64,000 bases of DNA from Chaetoderma sp. LZ-2023a (lineage: Eukaryota > Mollusca > Caudofoveata > Chaetodermatida > Chaetodermatidae). The stretch covers positions 140,876,496 through 140,940,495 of the forward strand of contig CM067369.1 in assembly GCA_034401795.1 (NCBI GenBank). The letters run 5' to 3'. Shown piece by piece: positions 48,201-56,935 of this stretch. Made by a program: the position numbers and the translations under genes. Position 1 is the first letter of the stretch; each line of letters opens with the position of its first letter. The notes beneath the pieces were generated by a model that was not told the origin of the DNA, searched no databases, and worked only from the letters and a program-made list of their open reading frames with translations.

Positions 48201-50685
48201 GTCTCTCCCTCCGGCCTTCCGTCTCCCCCTCCAGCCTTCCGTCTCCCCCTCCGGCCTTCCGTCTCTCCCTCCAGCCTTCCGTCTCTCCCTCCGTCCTTCC
48301 GTCTCTCCCTCCAGCCTTCCGTCTCTCCCTCCGGCTTTCCATCTTTCCAGACGGAGGGAAAATGGAAGGCTGGAGGGAAGATGTAAGGCCGGAGGGAAAG
48401 ATGGAAGGAAGGCATCTTTCCCTCTGGCCTTCTGTCTCACCCTCCAGCCTTCCGTCTCCCCCTCCGGCCTTCCGTCTCTCTTTCCGGCCTTCCATCTCTC
48501 CCTCCGGCCTTCCGTCTCTCCCTCCGGCCTTCCGTCTCTCCCTCCGGCCTTCCGTCGTTCCCTCCGGCCTTCCATCTCCCCCTCCGTCCTTCCGTCTCTC
48601 CCTCCGGCCTTCCGTCTCTCCCTCCAGCCTTCCGTCTCTCCCTCCGGCCTTCCATCTTTCCAGACGGAGGGAAAATGGAAGGCTGGAGGGAAGATGTAAG
48701 GCCGGAGGGAAAGATGGAAGGAAGGCATCTTTCCCTCTGGCCTTCTGTCTCACCCTCCAGCCTTCCGTCTCCCCCTCCGGCCTTCCGTCTCTCTTTCCGG
48801 CCTTCCATCTCTCCCGCCGGCCTTCCGTCTCTCCCTCCGGCCTTCCGTCGTTCCCACCGGCCTTCCATCTCTCCCTCCGGCCTTCCGTCTCTCCCTCCGG
48901 CCTTCCGTCTCTCCCTCCGGCCTTCCGTCGTTCCCTCCGGCCTTCCATCTCTCCCTCCGGCCTTCCGTCTCTCCCTCCGGCCTTCCGTCTCTCCCTCCGG
49001 CCTTCCGTCGTTCCCTCCGGCCTTCCATCTCCCCCTCCGTCCTTCCGTCTCTCCCTCCGGCCTTCCGTCTCTCCCTCCGTCCTTCCGTCTCTCCCTCCGG
49101 CCTTCCATCTCTCCCTCCGGCCTTCCGTCTCTCCCTCCGGCCTTCCGTCTCTCCCTCAGGCCTTCCGTCTCTCCCTCCGGCCTTCCGTCTCTCCCTCCGG
49201 CCTTCCATCTCCCACTCCGGCCTTCCGTCTCTCCCTCCGGCCTTCCGTCTCTCCCTCCGGCCTTCCGTCTCTCCCTCCGGCCTTCCGTCTCTACCTCCGG
49301 CCTTCCGTCTCTCCCTCCGGCCTTCCGTCGTTCCCTCCGGCCTTCCGTCTCTCCCTCCGTCCTTTCATCTTTCCAGCCGGAGGGAAAGATGTAAGGCTGG
49401 AGGGAAAGATGTAAGGCTGGAGGGAAAGATGTAAGGCCGGATGGAAAGATGTAAGGCCGGAGGGAAAGATGTAAGGCCGGAGGGAAAGATGTAAGGCCGG
49501 AGGGAAAGATGGAAGGCCGGAGGGAAAGATGGAAGGCCGGAGGGAAAGATGGAAGGAAGGCATCTTTCCCTCTGGCCTTCTGTCTCCCCCTCCAGCCTTC
49601 CGTCTCCCCCTCCGGCCTTCCGTCTCTCTTTCCGGCCTTCCATCTCTCCCTCCGGCCTTCCGTCTCTCCCTCCGGCCTTCCGTCTCTCCCTCCGGCCTTC
49701 CGTCGTTCCCTCCGGCCTTCCATCTCCCCCTCCGTCCTTCCGTCTCTCCCTCCGGCCTTCCGTCTCTCCCTCCGGCCTTCCATCTTCCCCTCCGGCCTTT
49801 CATCTTTCCAGCTGGAGGGAAAGATGTAAGGCTGGAGGGAAAGATGTAAGGCTGGAGGGAAAGATGTAAGGTCGGATGGAAAGATGTAAGGCCGGAGGGA
49901 AAGATGTAAGGCCGGAGGGAAAGATGTAAGGCCGGAGGGAAAGATGGAAGGCCGGAGGGAAAGATGGAAGGCTGGAGGGAAAGATGGAAGGAAGGCATCT
50001 TTCCCTCTGGCCTTCTGTCTCTCCCTCCGGCCTTCCGTCTCTCCCTCCGGCCTTCCGTCTCTCCCTCCGGCCTTCTGTCTCTCCCTCCAGCCTTCCGTCT
50101 CTCCCTCAGGCCTTCCGTCTCTCCTTCCGGCCTTCCGTCTCTCCCTCAGGCCTTCCGTCTCTCACTCCGGCCTTCCGTCTCTCCCTCCGGCCTTCCGTCT
50201 CCCCCTCCGGCCATCCATCTCCCACTCCGGCCTTCCGTCTCTCCCTCCGGCCTTCCGTCTCTCCCTCCGGCCTTCCGTTTCCCCCTCCGGCCTGCCGTCT
50301 CCCCCTCCGGCCTTCCGTCTCCCCCTCCGGCCTTCCATCTCTCTTTCCGGCCTTCCGTCTCTCTTTACGGCCTTCCATCTCTCCCTCCGGCCTTCCATCT
50401 CTCCCTCCGGCCTTCCGTCTCTCCCTCCGGCCTTCCGTCTCCCCCTCCAGCCTTCCGTCTCCCCCTCCGGCCTTCCGTCTCTCCCTCCGGCCTTCTGTCT
50501 CTCCCTCCGTCCTTCCGTCTCTCCCTCCAGCCTTCCGTCTCTCCCTCCGGCCTTCCATCTTTCCAGACGGAGGGAAAATGGAAGGCTGGAGGGAAGATGT
50601 AAGGCCGGAGGGAAAGATGGAAGGAAGGCATCTTTCCCTCTGGCCTTCTGTCTCACCCTCCAGCCTTCCGTCTCCCCCTCCGGCC
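42300..50685. repeat. Higher-order tandem array, about 3.75-kb period, 2.2 copies
   Basis: 42,300-46,056 recurs at 46,057-49,795 and again from 49,796 until the gap at 50,686. The offset is 3,757 bp for most of the first copy and 3,739 bp for the next step, about one 20-bp monomer shorter. Shared private markers include GGTCGGATGG, the TCATCCCC monomer (43,631/47,388), CACCGGCC (45,096/48,855) and AGACGGAGGGAAAATGG junctions. The gap cuts the third copy, so more copies may be hidden there. Confidence 0.88.
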
Positions 50686-51185
50686 NNNNNNNNNNNNNNN
50701 NNNNNNNNNNNNNNNNNNNNNNNNNNNNNNNNNNNNNNNNNNNNNNNNNNNNNNNNNNNNNNNNNNNNNNNNNNNNNNNNNNNNNNNNNNNNNNNNNNNN
50801 NNNNNNNNNNNNNNNNNNNNNNNNNNNNNNNNNNNNNNNNNNNNNNNNNNNNNNNNNNNNNNNNNNNNNNNNNNNNNNNNNNNNNNNNNNNNNNNNNNNN
50901 NNNNNNNNNNNNNNNNNNNNNNNNNNNNNNNNNNNNNNNNNNNNNNNNNNNNNNNNNNNNNNNNNNNNNNNNNNNNNNNNNNNNNNNNNNNNNNNNNNNN
51001 NNNNNNNNNNNNNNNNNNNNNNNNNNNNNNNNNNNNNNNNNNNNNNNNNNNNNNNNNNNNNNNNNNNNNNNNNNNNNNNNNNNNNNNNNNNNNNNNNNNN
51101 NNNNNNNNNNNNNNNNNNNNNNNNNNNNNNNNNNNNNNNNNNNNNNNNNNNNNNNNNNNNNNNNNNNNNNNNNNNNNNNNNNNNN
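50686..51185. other. Assembly gap (500 N)
   Basis: Exactly 500 N inside the satellite; true length unknown. It interrupts the third copy of the 3.75-kb higher-order unit. Confidence 0.99.
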
Positions 51186-52356
51186 CTTCCGTCTCTCCCT
51201 CCGGCCTTCCGTCTCTCCCTCCGGCCTTCCGTCTCTCCCTCAGTCCTTCTGTCTCTCCCTCAGGCCTTCCGTCTCTCCCTCCGGCCTACCGTCTCTCCCT
51301 CCAGCCTTCCATCTCCCCCTCCGGCCTTCCGTCTCTCTTTCCGGCCTTCCGTCTCTCTTTCTGGCCTTCCATCTCTCCCTCCGGCCTTCCATCTCTCCCT
51401 CCGGCCTTCCATCACTCCCTCCGGCCTTCCGTCTCTCCCTCCGGCCTTCCGTCTCTCCTTCCGGCCTTCCGTCTCTCCCTCCAGCCTTCCATCTTTCCAG
51501 CCAGAAGGAAAGATGGAAGGCTGGAGGGAAAGATGTAAGGCTGGATGGAAAGATGTACGGCTGGAGGGAAAGATGGAAGGCCGGAGGGAAAGATGGAAGG
51601 CCAGAGGGAAAGATGGAAGGCCGGAGGGAAAGATGGAAGGCCGGAGGGAAAGATGGAATGCCGGAGGGAAAGATGGAAGGAAGGCATCTTTCCCTCCGGC
51701 GTTCCGTCTCTCCCTCCGGCCTTCCGTCTCTCCCTCCGGCCTTCCGTCTCTCCCTCCGGCCTTCTGTCTCTCCCTCCGGCCTTCCGTCTCTCCCTCCAGC
51801 CTTCCGTCTCTCCCTCAGGCTTTCCGTCTCTCCCTCCGGCCTTCCGTCTCCCCCTCCGGCCTTCCGTCTCCCCCTCCGGCCTTCCGTCTTTCCCTCCGGC
51901 CTTCCGTCTTTCCCTCCAGCCTTCCGTCTTTCCCTCCGGCCTTCCGTCTTTCCCTCCGGCCTTCCATCTTTCCCTCCGGCCTTCCATCTTTCCCTCCGAT
52001 CTTCCGTCTTTCCCTCCGATCTTCCATCTTTCCCTCCGGCCTTCCATCTTTCCAGCCGGAGGGAAAGATGTAAGGCTGGAGGGAAAGATGTAAGGCTGGA
52101 GGGAAAGATGGAAGGCCGGAGGGAAAGATGGAAGGCCGGAGGGAAAGATGGAAGGCCGGAGGGAAAGATGGAAGGCCGTAGGGAAGGATGGAAGGAAGGC
52201 ATCTTTCCCTCTGGCCTTCTGTCTCTCCCTCCGGCCTTCCGTCTCTCCCTCCGGCCTTCCATCTTTCCCTCCGGCCTTCCGTCTTTCCCTCCAGCCTTCC
52301 GTCTCTCCCTCCGGCCTTCCGTCTCTCCCTCTGGCCTTCCGTCTCTCCCTCCGGCT
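51186..52356. repeat. 20-bp satellite array, right terminal part
   Basis: Last array segment, with R-to-Y junctions near 51,680 and 52,192. The final Y block (CCGTCTCTCC monomers) ends abruptly within CCCTCCGGCTGG at about 52,356, and the next bases are ordinary AT-rich DNA. Terminal monomers do not look noticeably more degenerate than internal ones. Confidence 0.95.
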
Positions 52357-52577
52357 GGTCCAATTTTAACACAGGAAGTGGTGCAACTGTACACTAAGAT
52401 TCCACACCTTTTATCATGATCCGAAAAATTCTAGAAACTCTCTACAATGTGACAAAAGCGTGATGGCACAGGTTTGTAATCTCTATACCATGATGAGGTT
52501 GCACACATAAATGTGCTTCATGAGCCCTGACCTGATGAAACGCTTTTATGTGCAAAAGCTAAGTTATCCATAGCGCT
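52357..52577. other. AT-rich flank next to the satellite, no gene seen
   Basis: About 220 bp of single-copy-looking DNA. The only structure is an imperfect inverted repeat at about 52,501-52,554, with arms near GCACACATAAATGTGC and CTTTTATGTGC, which could be a decayed palindromic element. No supportable ORF. Confidence 0.5.
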
Positions 52578-52787
52578 TTAACCCTCGAATTTATTCAAGA
52601 AAATTTCAATTTTCTTATAGGAAATGTCCATTTGCAGACCAAGAAAAGACTATTTTTGAAATTTTACCACTGAAATGACATTCCAGTAGTAAATTTTCAA
52701 AAATAGTCTTGTTTTGGTTGGCAAATGGACATTTCTCAAGACCACTGCAGAAGCTATTTTTGGTTGATATGAGTGTTAAAGTGTTAA
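52578..52787. mobile_element. TTAA-bounded palindromic MITE, family F2, copy a
   Basis: A 210-bp element running from TTAA at 52,578 (TTAACCCTCGAATTT) to TTAA at 52,784 (TTAAAGTGTTAA). The core is an extended palindrome: AAATGTCCATTTGCAGACC at about 52,622 is mirrored by GCAAATGGACATTTC at about 52,720, around a CCACTG/CAGTAG centre. TTAA at both edges with CCCT-type ends is typical of piggyBac-like non-autonomous elements; the transposase assignment is inference. Four further copies lie within 8 kb. Confidence 0.75.
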
Positions 52788-53201
52788 TCGGTACTACCGT
52801 TGAATCCTATGTGTATTGTCTATACAGATGAACATGGCTCCCTACCATTTCTCCGCATAACTATATACTACTTTATTGTGGGTTTTTTTCGCAGAACACG
52901 AGAAAAGTGGTGGTATTCAACTAAATGGAATGAAATCTCAGAAGCATGTAAAGCTCCAACAGATGGCAGAGTCAGTCGCTTGAGATTGCACCTCTCATAC
53001 TGTATTTTATATCCTGTATAAACTCACGTTGTGACAGATGCTGCCATGGGGATATAGAAAGGAGGTGGTCTCATTGCAAAATCTGGTGCATTGTGCTGAT
53101 AGTTGAATGTATACGTCCGTTAATTCTTATCCAGATTAGGATTGTGTTATTTTTGTCGATGCGTACGTGAAGCTGAGGATGCCTCAACATAGTGATCCAA
53201 T
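52788..53201. other. AT-rich intergenic stretch, no gene seen
   Basis: About 410 bp without a repeat I can identify. A 73-codon open frame at 52,800-53,021 is preceded internally by a pyrimidine tract and CAG (ending 52,892) that resembles a splice acceptor. There is no recognisable domain and no codon-level support, so it is not called as an exon. Confidence 0.4.
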
Positions 53202-53520
53202 GGAGGAATCGAGTTTTAGCTATGCCCCGCCCATCTCTAGCTAAGCTCCATCCACGCTTTTCCTGTGTTGGGATCGATCGATCCCTGCACTCCCTGAATC
53301 TCAGTTTCCAGAAAACTATAAGAAAAGCTGAATATTTTAAAACTAATTTGACTTGGTGCTGTTGCTGCCTAATCGGCAGCAACAGCGCCCGGTCAAATTA
53401 GTTTCGAAATATTCAACAGCTTGTTTATTAAATAGTAAAGACATACAATTCGTACAACTTATCAGATCTCAATAAAACTGTACAGATCTGTTCTATACCA
53501 TCATGAAATCTAGTCTGCAG
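53202..53520 (+). mobile_element. M1-family MITE, copy a (hairpin 53,326-53,421)
   Basis: Starts GGAGGAATC at 53,202, followed by TAGCTATGCCCCGCCC, the GTGTTGGGATCGATCGATCC motif and CAGTTTCCAGAAAACTA, as in the other copies. The hairpin follows: the left arm (GCTGAATATTTTAAAAC...) at 53,326-53,369 is mirrored by the right arm ending ATTCAACAGCT at 53,421, with GTGCTGTTGCTGCC/GGCAGCAACAGCGCC at the tip. Next comes the family signature TTTATTAAATAGTAAAG. The right terminal repeat is not clear, so the end is approximate. Confidence 0.6.
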
Positions 53521-54493
53521 CATAATGAAAATGATTTTCAAATTTATTCCATATTTTTTACGTAGTTGAGCCGTAGCAACGAGAATTAGGATGTTAAGCA
53601 TTTTCAATGGACATTTAATTGGTTTGGATTTAGTTTATTCCTGTGTGCACTGAGAATTTAACGAATATTACCAGTAGTTTTTCAATGGACACTTTAAATC
53701 ATCAAGGGCTTAACCGATCTCAATAAAATTGCCTGCCCTATGTGTGATACCTTGCTATACCATGTCATGCCCTATACCCTCACACACATTAGCAATCCTT
53801 ATTTCATGCCATCACCACATAAGATACGCACAAAATATAAGGTTTCGACATGTGGAAACTTACCTGTGGGGTCCCAAGGACGTATATGGCAATTCCTTGG
53901 GGCAAAAGCAACAGCTTTCAGAAATATTGCTTCAAAATGGATGCTTTTGTTTTTCACTAACTCTTGTTCTAGTGGCACAATCTTCTCCAAACATGGGTGG
54001 AAACTTGCCTGTGTACTCCCAAAGACATATCTGAATTTTGGTGTAAAAACCTAAAACAGGACAGCAACAGCTGTAGGCAACATTTTCTCCAAAATAGATA
54101 CTTGACGTCAGGCCTGATTGAAAATTTTTATCAATAACGTGGATATTGACAAATTTGTCCTTGTTTGAAACTAATTTGACTTGAAGCTATTGTTTTTACA
54201 TTATTACTCCTAAAATGGCCCGGCCACAAATGTCTGTATTCCTGGCCAAAACCAGTGAGTTTCTTGTATAAAATGTCGAACATGCCGTTCTAGTTGAAAT
54301 GCCAATGTTTTAGGTGCACGATACAGGCGCCTGGGACTCTTGATTACCAAACTATGACAATTTCTAGCCAGTTTCAAGATGAATAATTAGCATGTTAATG
54401 GGAACTGAATGATGCAAGCTTGAAATAGCAGTACAAGTGTTAGCAGACCATACTGCATACTATTAGTGTGCATCCAGACAGTGACTTAAACCT
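53521..54493. other. AT-rich stretch with a diverged about 145-bp direct repeat
   Basis: No gene seen. A roughly 145-bp segment appears twice in direct orientation: one copy starts near 53,852 (GTGGAAACTTACCTGTG) and the other near 53,997 (GTGGAAACTTGCCTGTG). Both continue through CCCAA, CAACAGCT and TCCAAAAT/TTCAAAATGGATGC with many substitutions. Short overlapping open frames at 53,729-54,054 arise from this repeat. An isolated M1 hairpin arm (TTTGAAACTAATTTGACTTG) lies at about 54,165-54,184. Confidence 0.5.
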
Positions 54494-54698
54494 TTAACCC
54501 TTTGAACCGGGAGTTCCCAGAATCGCAATTTTAAGACCATCGTACAGGTAAGCTGTTGAGTATTTTGAAACTAATTTGACAGCGACCTGTTGCTCCCATA
54601 ACAGCTCCCAATCAAATTAATTTCAAAATACTCAACAGAATATTAAAAAAAATCATCAAGGAATTTGATGTCTTGGCCTTTCGGGTTCAAAGTGTTAA
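54494..54698. mobile_element. TTAA-bounded palindromic MITE, family F3
   Basis: A 205-bp element with ends TTAACCCTTTGAACC (54,494) and GGGTTCAAAGTGTTAA (ending 54,698), imperfect terminal inverted repeats including TTAA. Its centre is an 86-bp hairpin at 54,553-54,638, with arms CTGTTGAGTATTTTGAAAC and TTTCAAAATACTCAACAG. This is the same hairpin sequence carried by M1 elements. It abuts or shares TTAA with F2 copy b immediately to the right. Confidence 0.72.
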
Positions 54699-54919
54699 TG
54701 GTCAAGCCGCTTAAAACTGACCGTCTTGAACAATGTTCATTTTGCAGGACAAGAGAAGGCTGTTTTAAAAAATTTATCACTGGAATGTCTGGCTCAATAA
54801 CCCAGCCAGTCATGCCAGTGATACAGTTTTCAAAGATAGTCTTATCTTGACCTGCAAATGAACATTTAATAAGCAAAAAATTTGAAATTTGTGACCAATT
54901 GTGACCAGTAACGGTTTAA
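54695..54919. mobile_element. TTAA-bounded palindromic MITE, family F2, copy b
   Basis: About 225 bp from TTAATGGTCAAGCC at 54,695 to TTAA at 54,916. Palindromic core: ATGTTCATTTTGCAGG near 54,730 mirrored by CCTGCAAATGAACATT near 54,851, with CACTGGAATG and CATGCCAGTG around a GGCTC centre. More diverged than copies a and c. Confidence 0.65.
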
Positions 54920-54950
54920 TGATCAAAATTTGACATTAAAATAAAATTTC

Positions 54951-55159
54951 TTAACCCTTGCCACTCCAATGTCAAAAGTTTACAATTTCACATTAAATTA
55001 AAAGATGAACTGGTGTTAATTTTTCAAGAAATTTGGTGGATGATGGTGCTGTCATAGACAGCAACATCATCCACCAAAACTGTTGAAAAATATACACCAG
55101 TTTCTTTGCTATTGACCAGGTAAAAGACTAAATATTGACATCAGAGTGGTAGGGGTTAA
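54951..55159. mobile_element. TTAA-bounded palindromic MITE, family F4
   Basis: A 209-bp element with terminal inverted repeats TTAACCCTTGCCACTC (54,951) and GAGTGGTAGGGGTTAA (ending 55,159). An inner palindrome at about 55,009-55,102 has near-perfect arms GGTGGATGATG...GCTGTC and GACAGC...CATCATCCACC flanking a 3-4 base loop near 55,053. Ends and layout match the F2/F3 style, but the interior is unrelated. Confidence 0.72.
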
Positions 55160-55911
55160 AAGGAATGTGGATTTGTCGGCCAAGAGACTAATGTTTAGAA
55201 AATGTACAATTTGAATGATTAAATGCTATCTAACATATCCTTTTGGTCTGCAAATAGAGATTTTTTCAGACAAGTGCAGACACCATTAATGGGTTGAGTT
55301 GTTGTTGATACTCTCAGTCAAGTGTCTGAAAATTTATTATTTATAAAATTGTCACTGGCATGTTAACTTACAGTCTATGAAATTCTATCAGTCCAGAAAT
55401 ATTACTGTAATATTATTTTGCTATTGTTCTATAGCACTGAAGATTATACAATGTAAAATTCTATATTATGATACTTACATAGGTAAAGTGTACTTACATT
55501 AATATGTTTCATATATTGAAGTTGGACTTGGCAGTATGTCCGACTATAAAAATTATGGCAGCTGAATAAATAATGATGTTGACCTATTCAAATATATTAT
55601 TAGTAATTATTTTGCTGGATTTTACGGGTGCATTTTCGAGTTAAACCTGTTTCAATATGCATTGTATTCAACAGTATATCTGTATGATTGCTTTCAAATT
55701 GCGATACTGTGGATAAATGGGTTACCCGTTTGACGGATGACTTTCCAGTGTAACTCAATTTCAATATAATAATACAGAAAAGCTGGTGAATATATTGAAA
55801 ATTATTGGCCCGGAAGCTGTTGATGCTTTTAGAAGTAACTTCGAGTTAAATTAATTTCGAAATATGTGTCTTACAACGTTGTATCTGGTCTGTAGTGGTA
55901 AACAGGTTAAT
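55160..55911. other. AT-rich stretch with degenerate element remnants
   Basis: No gene seen. A decayed F2-like fragment lies at about 55,176-55,300 (GGCCAAGAGACTA, GGTCTGCAAATAGAGATTT, ACCATTAATGGG). A degenerate M1-type hairpin lies at about 55,780-55,866 (AGCTGGTGAATATATTG mirrored by AATTTCGAAATAT). The rest is AT-rich without visible structure. Confidence 0.45.
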
Positions 55912-56269
55912 GGAGGAATCCATGTTTAGCTATGCCCTGCCCATCGCTATGCCCCGCCCATCTCTATCAAAGATCTGCTCATGGTTTGCCCGTGTTGGGA
56001 TTTATTGACCCATGAACTCCCTAAATCTCAATTTCCAAAAAACTAAACAGGTAAGCTGATATTTTGAAACTAATTTGCCTTGGTGCTGCACCCAGTCAAA
56101 TTAGTTTTAAAATATTCAACAGAAAGGTTATTAAGTAGTAAAGACATACAATTTGTATACATGACAGACTTGGATACACCATTCATGACGTATTTTAATT
56201 GTGACGTCACCCTACCTGCGACGTATTTGATTATGACATCATATATTTGACTAACATATTGGATTCCTC
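55912..56269 (+). mobile_element. M1-family MITE, copy b (358 bp, hairpin 56,053-56,122)
   Basis: Ends GGAGGAATCCA (55,912) and TTGGATTCCTC (ending 56,269) form a terminal inverted repeat. Internal order: TAGCTATGCCCTGCCC with a second GCTATGCCCCGCCC unit, CCCGTGTTGGGAT, CTCAATTTCC, the hairpin (AGCTGATATTTTGAAAC...AGTTTTAAAATATTCAAC), TTATTAAGTAGTAAAGACAT, then TGACGT/ATGACATC motifs. No ORF; a non-autonomous DNA element is the simplest reading. No convincing target-site duplication was identified. Confidence 0.75.
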
Positions 56270-56509
56270 TATTGACTCAGTGAGACTAGTATTTATCGAA
56301 TAATTAGATATTGTTAGATTAAATCCGATGAATATATCTTTGTTTAACTTATATCATTTTACATTGTCACATTTTTCACAGTATTTAGCCAGCTTTATAT
56401 TTAAGTGACGTGAAATGTTCTGGGAATTTGGACTCAAGTTACGACTCCCAACTCTCACATGCTGACCTGTTTTTGTTCTCACATCGAGGGACGCACTCTA
56501 ATACTCAAG

Positions 56510-56935
56510 GGAGGATTCCAGTTTATCTCCATCATTCATATGTCATAATCAATTATGCGATGTGTAGGATGACATCATAATCAATTGCATGACGTGTAGG
56601 ATGATGTCATAATCAATTATGTCATGAATGACGTGGATGTAGCTAAGTTCATCATGAACCGTTAATTGATGACAGACTAAGCATTGTTTTAAGAATTGTA
56701 TGGCTTTACTATTTAATAAACATGCTGTTTGTTGAATATTTTGAAACTAATTTGACTGGGCGTTGTTGCTGCGTAAGCATCAACAGCACCAAGTCAAATT
56801 AGTTTCACAATATTCAACAACTTGTAGTTTTCTGGAAATTGATAGGGAATTCATGGATCGAGCGATCCCAACATGGTGAAACATGGGTGGAGCTTTGCTA
56901 GGGATGGGGTTAGCATAAGTAAGACTGGATTCCTC
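56510..56935 (-). mobile_element. M1-family MITE, copy c (426 bp, hairpin 56,730-56,820)
   Basis: Ends GGAGGATTCCAG (56,510) and CTGGATTCCTC (ending 56,935). Orientation is reversed relative to copies a and b: CTTTACTATTTAATAAAC comes before the hairpin and the GATCCCAACA/GGGATGGGGTTAGC motifs after it. Hairpin arms are TGTTGAATATTTTGAAAC and GTTTCACAATATTCAACA with a GTTGTTGCTG/CATCAACAGC tip. A 32-bp direct triplication (CATAATCAATTATG and variants, at 56,544, 56,576 and 56,608) sits in the left third. Confidence 0.8.

Larger units (their letters stand above)
32686..50685. repeat. 20-bp satellite array, third part
   Basis: Same monomer and same polarity as the second part. About 34 R-to-Y junctions (GGAAGGAAGGCATC), for example near 33,170, 34,497, 36,240, 37,488, 39,888, 42,495, 44,010, 46,252, 47,776, 49,556 and 50,625. 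Purine blocks are short and rich in GATGTAAGG variants, which break the open frames; pyrimidine blocks carry CTCTCC, CCCCCT and CTCTTTCC subtypes. From about 43 kb a truncated Y-to-R junction (AGACGGAGGGAAAATGG then GGGAAGATG) recurs near 43,070, 44,590, 44,905, 46,828, 48,350, 48,662 and 50,568. Confidence 0.97.

Noticed and set aside
1-52356. Dozens of long open frames (up to about 2,470 codons) on both strands
   Set aside because: They are the 60-bp reading cycle of a 20-bp repeat, present in all frames and both strands, with no domain, codon bias or splice structure.
1-52356. Arginine-rich SR/RGG-like or proline-rich host protein exon
   Set aside because: Residue composition follows from the monomer; neighbouring frames give equally long products, and many blocks acquire stops through TAAGG variants.
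1-52356. Telomeric or rDNA spacer repeat
   Set aside because: No TTAGGG-type unit, no rRNA sequence nearby, and the monomer does not match rDNA spacer repeats I know.
52800-53021. Possible coding exon (73 codons) with an upstream acceptor-like CAG
   Set aside because: No domain or homology recognised; length is within chance for AT-rich DNA.
54643-54876. Two overlapping short ORFs on opposite strands
   Set aside because: They are mirror readings of the F2 palindrome.
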